A stretch of DNA of 64,000 nt from contig PABB01000066.1 in the NCBI GenBank assembly GCA_002702655.1, forward strand, positions 124,001 to 188,000. Reading direction: 5' to 3'. Shown piece after piece: positions 42,328 through 51,045 of the stretch; position 1 is the stretch's first letter, and each line of letters begins with the position of its first letter. Source of the DNA: Planctomycetaceae bacterium. GTDB taxonomy: Bacteria > Planctomycetota > Planctomycetia > Pirellulales > Lacipirellulaceae. The notes under the pieces were generated by a model. It was given only the letters and a program-made list of their open reading frames with translations, was not told the DNA's origin and did not search any database. A program made the translations under genes and the position numbers.

Positions 42328-44271
42328 ATGTGTGGCATTGCCGGATGGGCCTGTCCCGACTCATGCGTGAAGCGTAGCGTCTTGGACGCCATGAGCGACG
42401 CCATCGCCCATCGGGGCCCCGATGGTTCTGGCGCGTGGGTCAGCGGAGACGCGCGTGTCGGTTTGGCTCATCGCCGGTTGGCAATCGTCGATCTTTCGGC
42501 CCAGGCCAATCAACCGATGGTCGACGCGCACGGTCGCGCGACGATCGTTTTCAACGGCGAGATCTACAATCACCGCGAATTGCGGCAAGAGTTGCAGGGG
42601 CAGGGGGCTACGTTTCGGACCGATCATTCGGACACGGAAGTGCTCTTAGTCGGATACCTGCATTGGGGGCTTCGGGCGTTGCTCGAACGACTCAACGGGA
42701 TGTTCGCCTTTGGGCTGTACGACCACCGGCAGAAGAAACTGCTGCTAGCGCGTGACCGCATCGGCATCAAACCGCTTTACTCGGCTCGAGTCGGCCGTGG
42801 CATGGCGTTCGCATCCGAAGCCAAGGCCTTGTTGGCTCATCCGGAGATCCCGCAACGCCTGAATCGCAGGGCGTTCTACCATTACCTCTCTTTTCGCTCG
42901 ACGCCGGCGCCCTTGACGTTGTTCGAGGGGATTGATGCAGTTCCGGCCGGCCAGCTTGTCGAGTTTGACGTGGAGACGGGGTCGCGCACCGAGGTGCAGT
43001 GGTGGGATCCGCTGGAAGAGGCCGCCGCGGCTCCCCGGAGTCGGGAGGCGGCGGAGGAGCAGTTCGAGGAACTGCTGACGTCGTCGGTCGACTATCGGAT
43101 GGAAGCCGACGTCCCCGTCAGCGTGTTTCTTTCCGGCGGACTTGATTCGGCGATGACGCTGGCCTTGGCAGGCCGCAACGGGCGCCGGCTCTCGAGTTTC
43201 ACGGTCACCTACCCCGACCAGCCCGAATACAACGAAGGCGTTGCCGCAGCGGAGCGCGCGCGCGCCGCCGGCGCCAACCACCATGAACTTCCCATTTCGG
43301 CCGCGGACTTTTCCGACTGCTTGCCCGACGTGGCGTTCCATCAGGACGAACCGATTGCTGCACCGGTCTGCGCCTCGGTCTTTCTCTTGTCCCAGGAAGT
43401 GCAACGCACGGGCAACAAAGTCGTGTTGGCAGGCGAGGGCGCCGATGAGTTACTGACGGGTTACGCGAGTTGGCGACGGTTGCGCGACATGGAGCGGTGG
43501 CGTCGGCGGCTTGGGCATCCGGCGATGCGAGTTCCTGCGAAGCTGGCGTCCGCCATGCTGGGCGCTGCGGCGCCGTGGCGATCTCATTGGCTGGAAGCAT
43601 CTCACCGACTTGCGCTGGGCCAGCCGCTGTTTTGGTCAGGTGCGATGGATTTCGCCGAACGGGCCAAGGACGCTTTGCTCGGGCCAGGCATGCGCGATTG
43701 TCGGGGCGACACCTACGCCGAGTGCATTGAACCGCGCTGGCGACGTTTCTGCCGCATGCGGTCGCCGGAGGATAGCACGCTCTGGATGACGTACGCCGAT
43801 CTCGGTTTTCGCTTGCCCCAGTTGATGTTGCCGCGGCTCGACAAAATGGGGATGGCTTGGGGGATCGAGGGCCGCGTGCCCTACCTCGACCACCGCTTGG
43901 TGGAGTTTGTCATGGGGCTGCCGGCGCAGTGGCGGGGCGGAAATGACCGGGTCGGCAAAGCAATGCTGCGGAGAATTGCCGCTCGGCGATTGCCTGCCGA
44001 GTTCGTGCGGCAACGCAAACGCGGCTTCCGCGCACCCGTTGCCGAATGGAAACGCGATGCGGTCGGAGAACGCTACGGCCAGTTGCTTGTTCGGTTCGCC
44101 GAGCGAACAGAGTTGCTTCGCCCCGAAGCGGTCCGAGCGCTGCTTGCCCATCGGTCGAGTCGGCTCTATTTCAGCCTGGTCAATTTCATGCTGTGGCACG
44201 AGCGATTCATCGAGCCGGTGCTCGAAGCTGATCTTTCTGCCAGCGGCAACAGACGGAGCGTCGCGGCGTGA
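42328..44271 (+). CDS. asnB: Glutamine-dependent asparagine synthetase-like amidotransferase
   Basis: A 647-residue class II glutamine amidotransferase with the catalytic Cys at residue 2 (MCGIAGW), HRGPDG at 28-33, FNGEIYNHREL near 75-85, and an ATP-pyrophosphatase domain with SGGLDS at residues 269-274. Length matches bacterial AsnB. Enzymes of this type inside O-antigen loci (for example the WbpS type) are proposed to amidate uronic acid sugars to uronamides rather than to make asparagine; with wecB and wecC in the same locus this is the likelier role here. Its stop overlaps the sulfotransferase start by 4 bp. Confidence 0.88.
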   Translation: MCGIAGWACPDSCVKRSVLDAMSDAIAHRGPDGSGAWVSGDARVGLAHRRLAIVDLSAQANQPMVDAHGRATIVFNGEIYNHRELRQELQGQGATFRTDHSDTEVLLVGYLHWGLRALLERLNGMFAFGLYDHRQKKLLLARDRIGIKPLYSARVGRGMAFASEAKALLAHPEIPQRLNRRAFYHYLSFRSTPAPLTLFEGIDAVPAGQLVEFDVETGSRTEVQWWDPLEEAAAAPRSREAAEEQFEELLTSSVDYRMEADVPVSVFLSGGLDSAMTLALAGRNGRRLSSFTVTYPDQPEYNEGVAAAERARAAGANHHELPISAADFSDCLPDVAFHQDEPIAAPVCASVFLLSQEVQRTGNKVVLAGEGADELLTGYASWRRLRDMERWRRRLGHPAMRVPAKLASAMLGAAAPWRSHWLEASHRLALGQPLFWSGAMDFAERAKDALLGPGMRDCRGDTYAECIEPRWRRFCRMRSPEDSTLWMTYADLGFRLPQLMLPRLDKMGMAWGIEGRVPYLDHRLVEFVMGLPAQWRGGNDRVGKAMLRRIAARRLPAEFVRQRKRGFRAPVAEWKRDAVGERYGQLLVRFAERTELLRPEAVRALLAHRSSRLYFSLVNFMLWHERFIEPVLEADLSASGNRRSVAA

Positions 44272-45182
44272 TCGAACCTGGGGCAATCTTCATCGTCGGC
44301 GTCGGACGTTCAGGCACCAGCCTGTTGCAGAGCATGCTGCACGCGCACCCGCAAATTCGTTTCCTGCCGGAGACGGGTTTCTTTCGGCGGTACGTTGCCG
44401 ACCGCCGACCGCGTCGGTGGTCGCCAGAACGCCTGCAGGAGACACTCGCCACGGATCAGCAATTCCAGCGTGCGGGGATCGAGCCGCAGGATGCAGCCCG
44501 CGAGGGGGCCTGGGGCCTGTACTTGCAGATGCGTAAATCTGCGGCCGGCGCTTCGCCCCCGCGCTACGTGGGCGACAAGGATCCGCGATCCATCGAGTGT
44601 TTGCCGGAAGTCAAACGCCGCTTCCCCGACGCAATTGTGATTCACGTCATGCGCGACCCGCGCGACGTGTTGCTCAGTCGGATGAAGGCCAAGTGGTCTG
44701 CGGGACGCCCGTGGTGGGTGCACCCGCTCATCTACCGCAGCCAATTTCGCCGCGGGCGGATCGACGGCGCCCGGCTGTTTGGCGAGCAGTGGATTGAGTT
44801 GAAGTACGAAACGCTCATCGCGCAGCCCCGCTCGACGCTCGAACGTTTGTGCGAGCAACTGTCGCTCGCATACCATCCGGACATGCTCGCTTTCAGCCAA
44901 GCCGCCCAGGAACTCGTTGCGCGAGACGAACTGTCGTGGAAGAAGGAAACGCTTGGCCAATTGCTGGCGGACAACGCGGGAAAATGGCGGCGTGAACTGA
45001 CGTCGTTTCAAGCGCTGTTCGTCGAGGCCGCCTGCAAAGAGGCGTTCGTCGACGTGGGATACGAGCGGTTGTCGAACACCGAAAAGCTCCGGTGGCGGGA
45101 TCGCCTGCTATTAGGTGCGTCGCCAGCGATCAGGTCGGCGTCGCTCGTCGCCTATCAAGCCGCTCGAATGTGTTTCTCTTAG
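44268..45182 (+). CDS. Sulfotransferase family protein
   Basis: A 304-residue PAPS-dependent sulfotransferase. The 5'-phosphosulfate loop is FIVGVGRSGTSLLQSML (about residues 8-24) and the 3'-phosphate motif is HVMRDPRDVLLSRM (about 125-138). Such enzymes sulfate sugars or proteins; here the target is most likely the polysaccharide repeat unit. The start is a GTG at 44268 that overlaps the asnB stop by 4 bp, which couples the two genes. No PAPS synthesis genes are in the window. The protein has no membrane helix, so it should act in the cytosol before export. Confidence 0.88.
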   Translation: MIEPGAIFIVGVGRSGTSLLQSMLHAHPQIRFLPETGFFRRYVADRRPRRWSPERLQETLATDQQFQRAGIEPQDAAREGAWGLYLQMRKSAAGASPPRYVGDKDPRSIECLPEVKRRFPDAIVIHVMRDPRDVLLSRMKAKWSAGRPWWVHPLIYRSQFRRGRIDGARLFGEQWIELKYETLIAQPRSTLERLCEQLSLAYHPDMLAFSQAAQELVARDELSWKKETLGQLLADNAGKWRRELTSFQALFVEAACKEAFVDVGYERLSNTEKLRWRDRLLLGASPAIRSASLVAYQAARMCFS

Positions 45183-45186
45183 CGTG

Positions 45187-46266
45187 ATGATTCGATCCAT
45201 GAAGCCGGCCTCTTCGCAATCCAAGCCGCAGTCGGTTGCCGGAATCGTCCATTGGGTCGACGGCCGGCATATGGTCGCGTCGCGCGGACTGCAGCTACAT
45301 GCGAGCGACGACAGCGGTCGAACATGGCGGCCGCTGGGACGCGTTCCCGTCAGCGCTGCCCAACGCGCCAAATCACTCACTGCGACAACACGGCGGTTTT
45401 TTAGGAGCCATGTCGGGCATGTCATTCCGGTGCGCGACGAATCTCTGCTGATCTTGGCTGGCAACCGGTTCTACGAGCTGGATTTGTCCCGCTTGAGTTT
45501 CCGCGACCAGTCGGCGCAGCTCGTTGGCTCGCGCCCGCTGGCCTTGGCCCGAGCGAGCTCGACGGAACTGTACTACGGTCAGTACGAGCGCAATCGCGAA
45601 CGCCGCCCGGTGAGCGTGTTTGGCTCGTTTGATGGCGGCAGGACTTGGAGCGACGTGCACGAGTTTCGCGGCGTGCGGCATATTCACGGCGTGTTCCACG
45701 ATCCTTTTGAGGATTGTTTTTGGATGACCACGGGAGACGACGATCACGAGAGCGCTCTGTGGCGGACGGACGACCGTTTCAAGACGGTGGAACGAGTCCT
45801 GGGCGGCAGCCAGCAGACCCGCGCCGTGCACCTGCTATTCAATGAGCAGTATGTTTACTTCGGATCGGACACGCCTCGCGAGCCGAATTTTCTGTATCGC
45901 CTGAATCGACGAACTGGTGCCGTTGAGCAACTGCAAGCGGTCGGCGAGTCGGTTTTCTTTGCCGCGAAGGTCGGCTCGTGGCTGATGTTTTCCACGGCGT
46001 GTGAGCCAAGTCCCGTGAACACCTCTCAAGAAGCTGCGGTCTGGGGCTCGCCTGACGGAGAGAACTGGACGTGCCTGCAGCGACGTCGCAAGGATTTTTG
46101 GCCGTCGCTTGCCATGCAGCATGGTCAATTCTGGTTTCCAGCCGGGTCGGGCGACACCGACCGAATCTGGGTGACGGCCTTGGCCGTGGAAGGACATGGC
46201 ACTAGCTGGCAACTCGAACTGCCTCCTGTCGCGTCAAGCTCGCGGCCGCCGGTTGAAGCCGCCTGA
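45187..46266 (+). CDS. BNR/sialidase-like beta-propeller protein
   Basis: A 359-residue protein with repeated Asp-box-like strands such as ASDDSGRTWRPLG, GSFDGGRTWSDVHEF and WGSPDGENWTCL, giving a six-bladed sialidase-type propeller. No signal peptide or catalytic Arg-triad of sialidases can be identified, so it is more likely a binding or scaffold protein than a sialidase. The start could be the ATG at 45187 or one four codons later. It is 4 bp from the sulfotransferase stop and 7 bp before the heparinase-like gene, so it is part of the polysaccharide operon. Its role there is unknown. Confidence 0.65.
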   Translation: MIRSMKPASSQSKPQSVAGIVHWVDGRHMVASRGLQLHASDDSGRTWRPLGRVPVSAAQRAKSLTATTRRFFRSHVGHVIPVRDESLLILAGNRFYELDLSRLSFRDQSAQLVGSRPLALARASSTELYYGQYERNRERRPVSVFGSFDGGRTWSDVHEFRGVRHIHGVFHDPFEDCFWMTTGDDDHESALWRTDDRFKTVERVLGGSQQTRAVHLLFNEQYVYFGSDTPREPNFLYRLNRRTGAVEQLQAVGESVFFAAKVGSWLMFSTACEPSPVNTSQEAAVWGSPDGENWTCLQRRRKDFWPSLAMQHGQFWFPAGSGDTDRIWVTALAVEGHGTSWQLELPPVASSSRPPVEAA

Positions 46267-46273
46267 GGAGCCC

Positions 46274-47980
46274 ATGAATTGGCCAGATGCGGCGCGCTTG
46301 TATCGCACGTTGCGGCCGCTTCGTTGGTCGCAGTTTGCCTACCGCGCACGGTATGCTTGCCGTCGCAAGCTGCCCGGGCTAAACAGGAGGCGCCTGCGAT
46401 CCGCGACAGTGTCGCTTGCGCAACTCGCCGACCTGAAGGCGGTCAATGAACGGGTTGGTCGGGAACTGCTTGAGCCCGTTCTGCCAGTCGATTCACGCGT
46501 TCTCGCGGACGGGCGGCTGACGTTGTTGAACGAGACGCATTCCGTTGAAGGCTGGGGTTTAGAGGACAGCGCGCAGAATCGACTTTGGAAGGTGACGCTG
46601 CATTATCACGAATGGCTCCACGCTCTTGCCGAGATGGCCGTTGCCGGCGACGTGCAGGCTCGCGAGCTGTTTTTCGAGTACCTCAACGACTGGCTGGCCC
46701 GCTGCCAGCCGCCGGCGCCCGGCGTCATGGCGCTCGCCTGGAACGCCTATGCCACAGCGACGCGAATCGCCTGGTGGTCAAAGACGCTTTTGCTTGGCTA
46801 CAAGGAGTTGTTTCAGCAGCGCCAGGACGTGCTGGAGTCGATGCTGAGTTCCCTGTGGCGACAGGCGCGATTTTTGAGCGCGAATGTCGAATGGGATCTG
46901 CGCGGCAATCACCTGGTGCGCGACGCGCTGGGGCTCGCGTGGGCGGGAAGTCTGTTTCGGGGCGAGGAGCCCGCTGCGTGGCTGCGGCAGGCCGGTCGCA
47001 TTGCCCGCAGTCAGGCCAACGAGCAGGTGTTGCCCGACGGAGCGCATTTTGAACGCAGCCCCAGCTATCATGCCGAGGTCCGGCGTGATTTTCTCGAGTT
47101 GACGCGGCTGCTTCCGCCGGGCGATGCGGATCCCGTCCGGAACGCCGTCGCCCGGATGGAGGATTTCGCCGTTTGGACGCGCCACCCGGACGGTTCGCTG
47201 CTGCACTTGAACGACGGCGCCTCCGCGTCGCGGCACGTCGTTGATGGACCCCTGCCAACCGGAGGATGCTGCTTCCCCGACGCGGGCTTGGTCGCCTGGC
47301 ATGATCCGCACTGGAGCGTGTTCTTTGACGCTGGGACCGTTGGTCCTGACTGCCAGCCGGGCCATGCGCACGCCGACGCGTTGACGGTCAATTGCTCCTG
47401 GGGCGGCCGGCGACTCTTTGTGGATCCGGGATGCCTGCGGTACGACAACGACGAGTCGCGACGATATGACAGGTCGACGGCAGCACACAATACGGTGTGC
47501 GTCGACGGCCAGGACTCGAGCGAGATGTGGCACATCTTCCGCGTGGGGCGGCGGGCGCGTATCCGCGACTTCACCGTAGATTTCGCAGCCGACGGCTTTG
47601 TTTGTCAGGCCGCCCACGACGGGTACCGGTTCCTGAGCGGCGCTCCTGTGCATGCGCGGCGAGTCGAATTGGCGAGAGGCGCCCTCGCGATCCTCGACAA
47701 GCTCAGCGGAGCGGGCTCGCATCGGGTCGAAGGGGGCCTGCTCGTTTCGCCGGAATGGGCGATCGATCGGCATCAGTCGGGGTGGCGACTTCGCAGCGGC
47801 GATCTCGCGCTCGACGTGTTCTGCGAAAGCGATGCTAGCTTGCATCTTGCGGCGACGCGCCGACCCTGGCGTCCCGACTACGGAGTGGATCTCACGGCCA
47901 CCCGGATCAGTTGGAGTTACGAGGGCAGCCTGCCTGTCGAAGTGCAAGTCCGGGTTGTTCCGGGAGGCGACGATCGGTAG
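46274..47980 (+). CDS. Heparinase II/III-type alginate/glycosaminoglycan lyase-like protein
   Basis: A 568-residue protein of the heparinase II/III family (PL12/PL15/PL21-like): an alpha-helical N-terminal domain with LRGNHLVRDALGLAW and SPSYHAEVRRDFLEL, and a C-terminal beta-sandwich beginning around residue 355 with QPGHAHADALTVNCSWGG, containing His364 and His366, then DPGCLRYDND. These enzymes cleave uronic-acid-containing polymers by elimination. No signal peptide is seen, which is odd for a lyase acting on an exported polymer. Start at 46274 has GAGGAG upstream. Within synthesis loci such proteins may trim or control chain length, or act during assembly. Confidence 0.82.
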   Translation: MNWPDAARLYRTLRPLRWSQFAYRARYACRRKLPGLNRRRLRSATVSLAQLADLKAVNERVGRELLEPVLPVDSRVLADGRLTLLNETHSVEGWGLEDSAQNRLWKVTLHYHEWLHALAEMAVAGDVQARELFFEYLNDWLARCQPPAPGVMALAWNAYATATRIAWWSKTLLLGYKELFQQRQDVLESMLSSLWRQARFLSANVEWDLRGNHLVRDALGLAWAGSLFRGEEPAAWLRQAGRIARSQANEQVLPDGAHFERSPSYHAEVRRDFLELTRLLPPGDADPVRNAVARMEDFAVWTRHPDGSLLHLNDGASASRHVVDGPLPTGGCCFPDAGLVAWHDPHWSVFFDAGTVGPDCQPGHAHADALTVNCSWGGRRLFVDPGCLRYDNDESRRYDRSTAAHNTVCVDGQDSSEMWHIFRVGRRARIRDFTVDFAADGFVCQAAHDGYRFLSGAPVHARRVELARGALAILDKLSGAGSHRVEGGLLVSPEWAIDRHQSGWRLRSGDLALDVFCESDASLHLAATRRPWRPDYGVDLTATRISWSYEGSLPVEVQVRVVPGGDDR

Positions 47981-48014
47981 TATCCGCGGCCACCTCGCCC
48001 CCCGCGCGTTCGCC

Positions 48015-49298
48015 ATGAAGATTCTGGTCCTTTCCGATCACTACTTGCCGGAGATCAAGGCTCCCTCGTTTCGCGTCTCGGAGCACGCGAAGCGATGGCT
48101 GGCGGCCGGGCACGACGTGACGGTCGTCACGTCCGCGCCCAATTATCCGCGGGGGAGGGTGTTCGACGGTTACCGGAATCGGCCCTACCAAGAGGAAGTG
48201 GTCGAAGGCGTGCGGGTCGTTCGCGTCGGCACGTATATCACCAACAAGCCCACGGCGCTGCGACGGTTTGCGGATCATTTCAGCTTTGTGCTGAGTTCCG
48301 CGCTCTTCTGCTGGCGACTGCCCAAGTGCGATGTCATTCTGGCCACCTCGCCGCCGTTGTTCACCGCGTTGGCCGGATGGGTCCTGTCGGTGCTGCTGCG
48401 CAAACCGTGGGTCTTTGAAGTTCGCGATCTCTGGCCCGCGACGATCAAGGCGGTGACTCGACTGCCTGGTTGGCTGATACGTTGGCTCGAACGATTGGAA
48501 CTATTCCTCTATCGGCGGGCCGATCAAATCGTTGTCGTTACGCAAGGCTTCCAAAGAATTCTCGTCGAGCGGGGCATTGACGCGGGGAAGATCACCGTTG
48601 CCACGAATGGCGTCGAGCCGGAAAAGTTCAGGGCGAGCAATCGACGCAGGCAGGTGCGCGAAAGCCTGAATGTCGCCGACGGCACGTTGTTGGTCGGCTA
48701 CTTCGGCACGATCGGCATGTGCCAAGACCTGTCCAACGCCATCCGCGCGATGAACTTGCTCGACCGCGGTCGCGATATCCAGTTGCTGATTGTCGGCGAG
48801 GGCGCCGAGCGCCCGCTGCTGGAAAAGCTGATCGAGCAGGAAAGTCTCGACAACGTCACTTTGTTGGATGTCGTGCCGCAAGAAGAACTGCCGGACTACT
48901 ACGCAGCGATTGACGTCTCGCTGGTGCATCTGAAACGCGATCCGACCTTTGAGACGGTGATTCCGTCGAAGATGTTCGAAGCCATGGCGACGGGCACGCC
49001 CCTGCTGATGGCGGCCGACGGCGAGGCTGCCGAAATTGTCTCGACAGCCAGGTGCGGCTGTTGCGTTGAGCCTGGCAATCCGCGGGCCTTGGCCGACTCG
49101 CTCGTCCGATTGGCCGACGACCGCTCCCAGTTGGCGCGGATGGGCGCTGCCGGAGCCGACGCCGTACGACGCGACTACTCGCGGCAAGCCAACGCGGCCC
49201 GCGTGCTGTCTAGCATGTTGGCGGCCACGGGGCGCGCAGGCAGTGCCGCAATGCTCAGCTCGCCTCACACCTCCGCTCGCACCCAGCAAGCGGCGTGA
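48015..49298 (+). CDS. WbuB-like GT4 glycosyltransferase
   Basis: A 427-residue glycosyltransferase of the GT4/WbuB type (some members transfer L-FucNAc or related sugars). The N-terminus MKILVLSDHYLPEIKAPS, the middle VTQGFQRILVERGI, and the VGYFGTIGMCQDL segment are characteristic; the C-terminal nucleotide-binding region includes IPSKMFEAMATGTPLLMA. The ATG at 48015 is chosen for its match to the family N-terminus, although the frame is open far upstream. It is 34 bp after the heparinase-like gene and 4 bp before the formyltransferase gene. Confidence 0.88.
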   Translation: MKILVLSDHYLPEIKAPSFRVSEHAKRWLAAGHDVTVVTSAPNYPRGRVFDGYRNRPYQEEVVEGVRVVRVGTYITNKPTALRRFADHFSFVLSSALFCWRLPKCDVILATSPPLFTALAGWVLSVLLRKPWVFEVRDLWPATIKAVTRLPGWLIRWLERLELFLYRRADQIVVVTQGFQRILVERGIDAGKITVATNGVEPEKFRASNRRRQVRESLNVADGTLLVGYFGTIGMCQDLSNAIRAMNLLDRGRDIQLLIVGEGAERPLLEKLIEQESLDNVTLLDVVPQEELPDYYAAIDVSLVHLKRDPTFETVIPSKMFEAMATGTPLLMAADGEAAEIVSTARCGCCVEPGNPRALADSLVRLADDRSQLARMGAAGADAVRRDYSRQANAARVLSSMLAATGRAGSAAMLSSPHTSARTQQAA

Positions 49299-49302
49299 AC
49301 CT

Positions 49303-50160
49303 ATGACCGCAACAGCAACTCCGTCGCCTTCGGCATCGTCGGCATGCTCGACCGCCGCGAGCACTGCACGGCGACCGCTTCGTGTGGTCGTCCTGACGCA
49401 ACCCGACTCGGTCGCGATTCCCGCGAATATCGGCAAGATTGCCGCCATGGGCGACGTGGACTTGGCAGCGGTAATCGAGTGCGATGCGCCCGGCGCCGTC
49501 GTCAACAAGAAGCGGCATTTTGCCAAGGGCTTTGGACTGACTCAAACCGTCCGGTTTGGGGTCGTCCTGGCTCGGCATCGCGTCGTTGACCTTGTCGATC
49601 AGTTCGCAGGGTATCGTTTGGCTCGGCAGAAACGCAGCGTACGCGCCGCCGCGGTCAGCAGCGAGGCGCTCTATCTGAAAGTGACCGATCCTAACTCGGC
49701 GGAATCAATCGAGCACTTCGAGCGATTGCGGCCCGATCTGATCGTGTCGTTTTCGGCGCCGTGCGTGTTTAAGCCGCGGCTCCTCGAACTGGCGCCGTTG
49801 GGGTGCATCAATCTCCACTGCAGCCCGCTACCGGCCTACGCAGGGCTACTGCCCAGCTTTTGGGTGCTATATCACGGCGAGAACGAGACGGCCGCCACGG
49901 TGCACTACATCGACAGCCACATTGATTCCGGCCCGATCTTAGGGCAGACGCGCGTGCCGATCGCACCCGGCGCGACGATGTTTCGAGTCGTTCAGGAAAC
50001 CAAGCGCCGCGGCGGCGACTTGATGGTCGAGACAATCCAACGTTTGCACCGAGGCGACTGCGAGGCGACGCCGAATTGTCCCCAGCAGCGGACCTATTTC
50101 ACCTGGCCAACTGTCGAACAGGTATCCGAGTTTCGGCGTCGCGGAGGACGGCTGATATGA
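49303..50160 (+). CDS. Formyltransferase family protein (sugar N-formyltransferase type)
   Basis: A 285-residue protein of the formyltransferase fold (as in ArnA N-terminal domain, Fmt and PurN). The catalytic set matches ArnA spacing: Asn170, His172 (CINLHCSPLP) and Asp208 (HIDSGPIL), with 38 residues between Asn and Asp. In a polysaccharide locus it most likely transfers a formyl group from N10-formyl-THF onto an amino sugar nucleotide. The N-terminus (first about 24 residues) is Ser/Ala/Thr-rich and may be non-domain. The stop overlaps the deacetylase start by 4 bp (ATGA), so the two are coupled. Confidence 0.85.
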   Translation: MTATATPSPSASSACSTAASTARRPLRVVVLTQPDSVAIPANIGKIAAMGDVDLAAVIECDAPGAVVNKKRHFAKGFGLTQTVRFGVVLARHRVVDLVDQFAGYRLARQKRSVRAAAVSSEALYLKVTDPNSAESIEHFERLRPDLIVSFSAPCVFKPRLLELAPLGCINLHCSPLPAYAGLLPSFWVLYHGENETAATVHYIDSHIDSGPILGQTRVPIAPGATMFRVVQETKRRGGDLMVETIQRLHRGDCEATPNCPQQRTYFTWPTVEQVSEFRRRGGRLI

Positions 50161-51023
50161 ATCATGCGGTCCTGTCTATGGATGTGGAAGACTGGCGCCA
50201 CCTGGACTACATCGACCGGCGGTCGGCAGATGCCACGTACTGCATGTTGGACGGCGTTGAGCGCTACGCCGAGCTGCTGGAACGTCATGGCGTCCGGTCC
50301 ACGTTCTTCGTGTTGGGCGAATTGGCGGAGTCGCTGAAGCCTGTGCTGCGTCAACTTGTTGACGCGGGACACGAGATCGCCTCGCACGGCTGGGATCACA
50401 CGCGGCCGCTGAAACTCGCGCCCCAAGAGTTCGCCGCCGACGTTCGACGCAGTCGGCAGACCATCGAGGATGTGATCGGGAAGGCGGTCCTCGGATACAG
50501 GGCCCCTTGCTTTAGCTTGGACCGCGAGCGTCTCGAGTTACTCGAAGCGACGGGGCACAAGTACGACTCAAGCCGCATCGACTTCGCTGCGCATCCGTTG
50601 TACGGCACGATCGACATGCACGGCTTCTGCGAAGCGGACGACATGGTCTTCAATCGCGGTTCGTTCGTTGAGTTCCAGGTAAGCACTGTCAGGCTGCGGG
50701 GCCGGCCGGCTCCTGTCTCGGGCGGCGGCTACCTGAGGATCTTCCCCTGGTTCGTTATGCGACGAGCCGTGGAGCATTACTTGAAGACTGGGGCGATGTA
50801 CACGTTGTACATCCACCCCTTTGAGCTGAGCAGCAAGGCCAACCCGCCCTTTCCACGAAACACGCGGTTGCGGGATCGCATTCGCTGTACGTTGGGCCGC
50901 GCCGGCACAGGTCGCAAGCTCGAAGAACTGATTGGGCTGCTCAAATCGCGGTCGTACGAAACGACCACGTTCGCAGAACTTCGTCAGCGGATGTTCGCCG
51001 GCGAGGGTCGCGAGGCCGCATAA
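50157..51023 (+). CDS. NodB-type polysaccharide deacetylase (DUF3473-like)
   Basis: A 288-residue carbohydrate esterase 4 protein. The metal-binding set is present: Asp9/Asp12 in SMDVEDW, His77 and His81 in SHGWDH, and Arg115 in YRAP. The C-terminal region (YLRIFPWFVMRRAVEHY, then YTLYIHPFEL) matches the XrtA-type DUF3473 extension. No signal peptide is present, so it should act in the cytosol or at the inner membrane face. It overlaps the formyltransferase gene by 4 bp, recalling the ArnA (formylation) and ArnD (deformylation) logic. The ATG at 50157 fits the family start. Confidence 0.88.
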   Translation: MNHAVLSMDVEDWRHLDYIDRRSADATYCMLDGVERYAELLERHGVRSTFFVLGELAESLKPVLRQLVDAGHEIASHGWDHTRPLKLAPQEFAADVRRSRQTIEDVIGKAVLGYRAPCFSLDRERLELLEATGHKYDSSRIDFAAHPLYGTIDMHGFCEADDMVFNRGSFVEFQVSTVRLRGRPAPVSGGGYLRIFPWFVMRRAVEHYLKTGAMYTLYIHPFELSSKANPPFPRNTRLRDRIRCTLGRAGTGRKLEELIGLLKSRSYETTTFAELRQRMFAGEGREAA

Positions 51024-51045
51024 CCCCGCTGGAACCGAACACCCA

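Noticed and set aside
45187..46266. Sialidase
   Set aside because: Asp-box-like strands are present but the catalytic arginine triad and Tyr/Glu pair cannot be identified.
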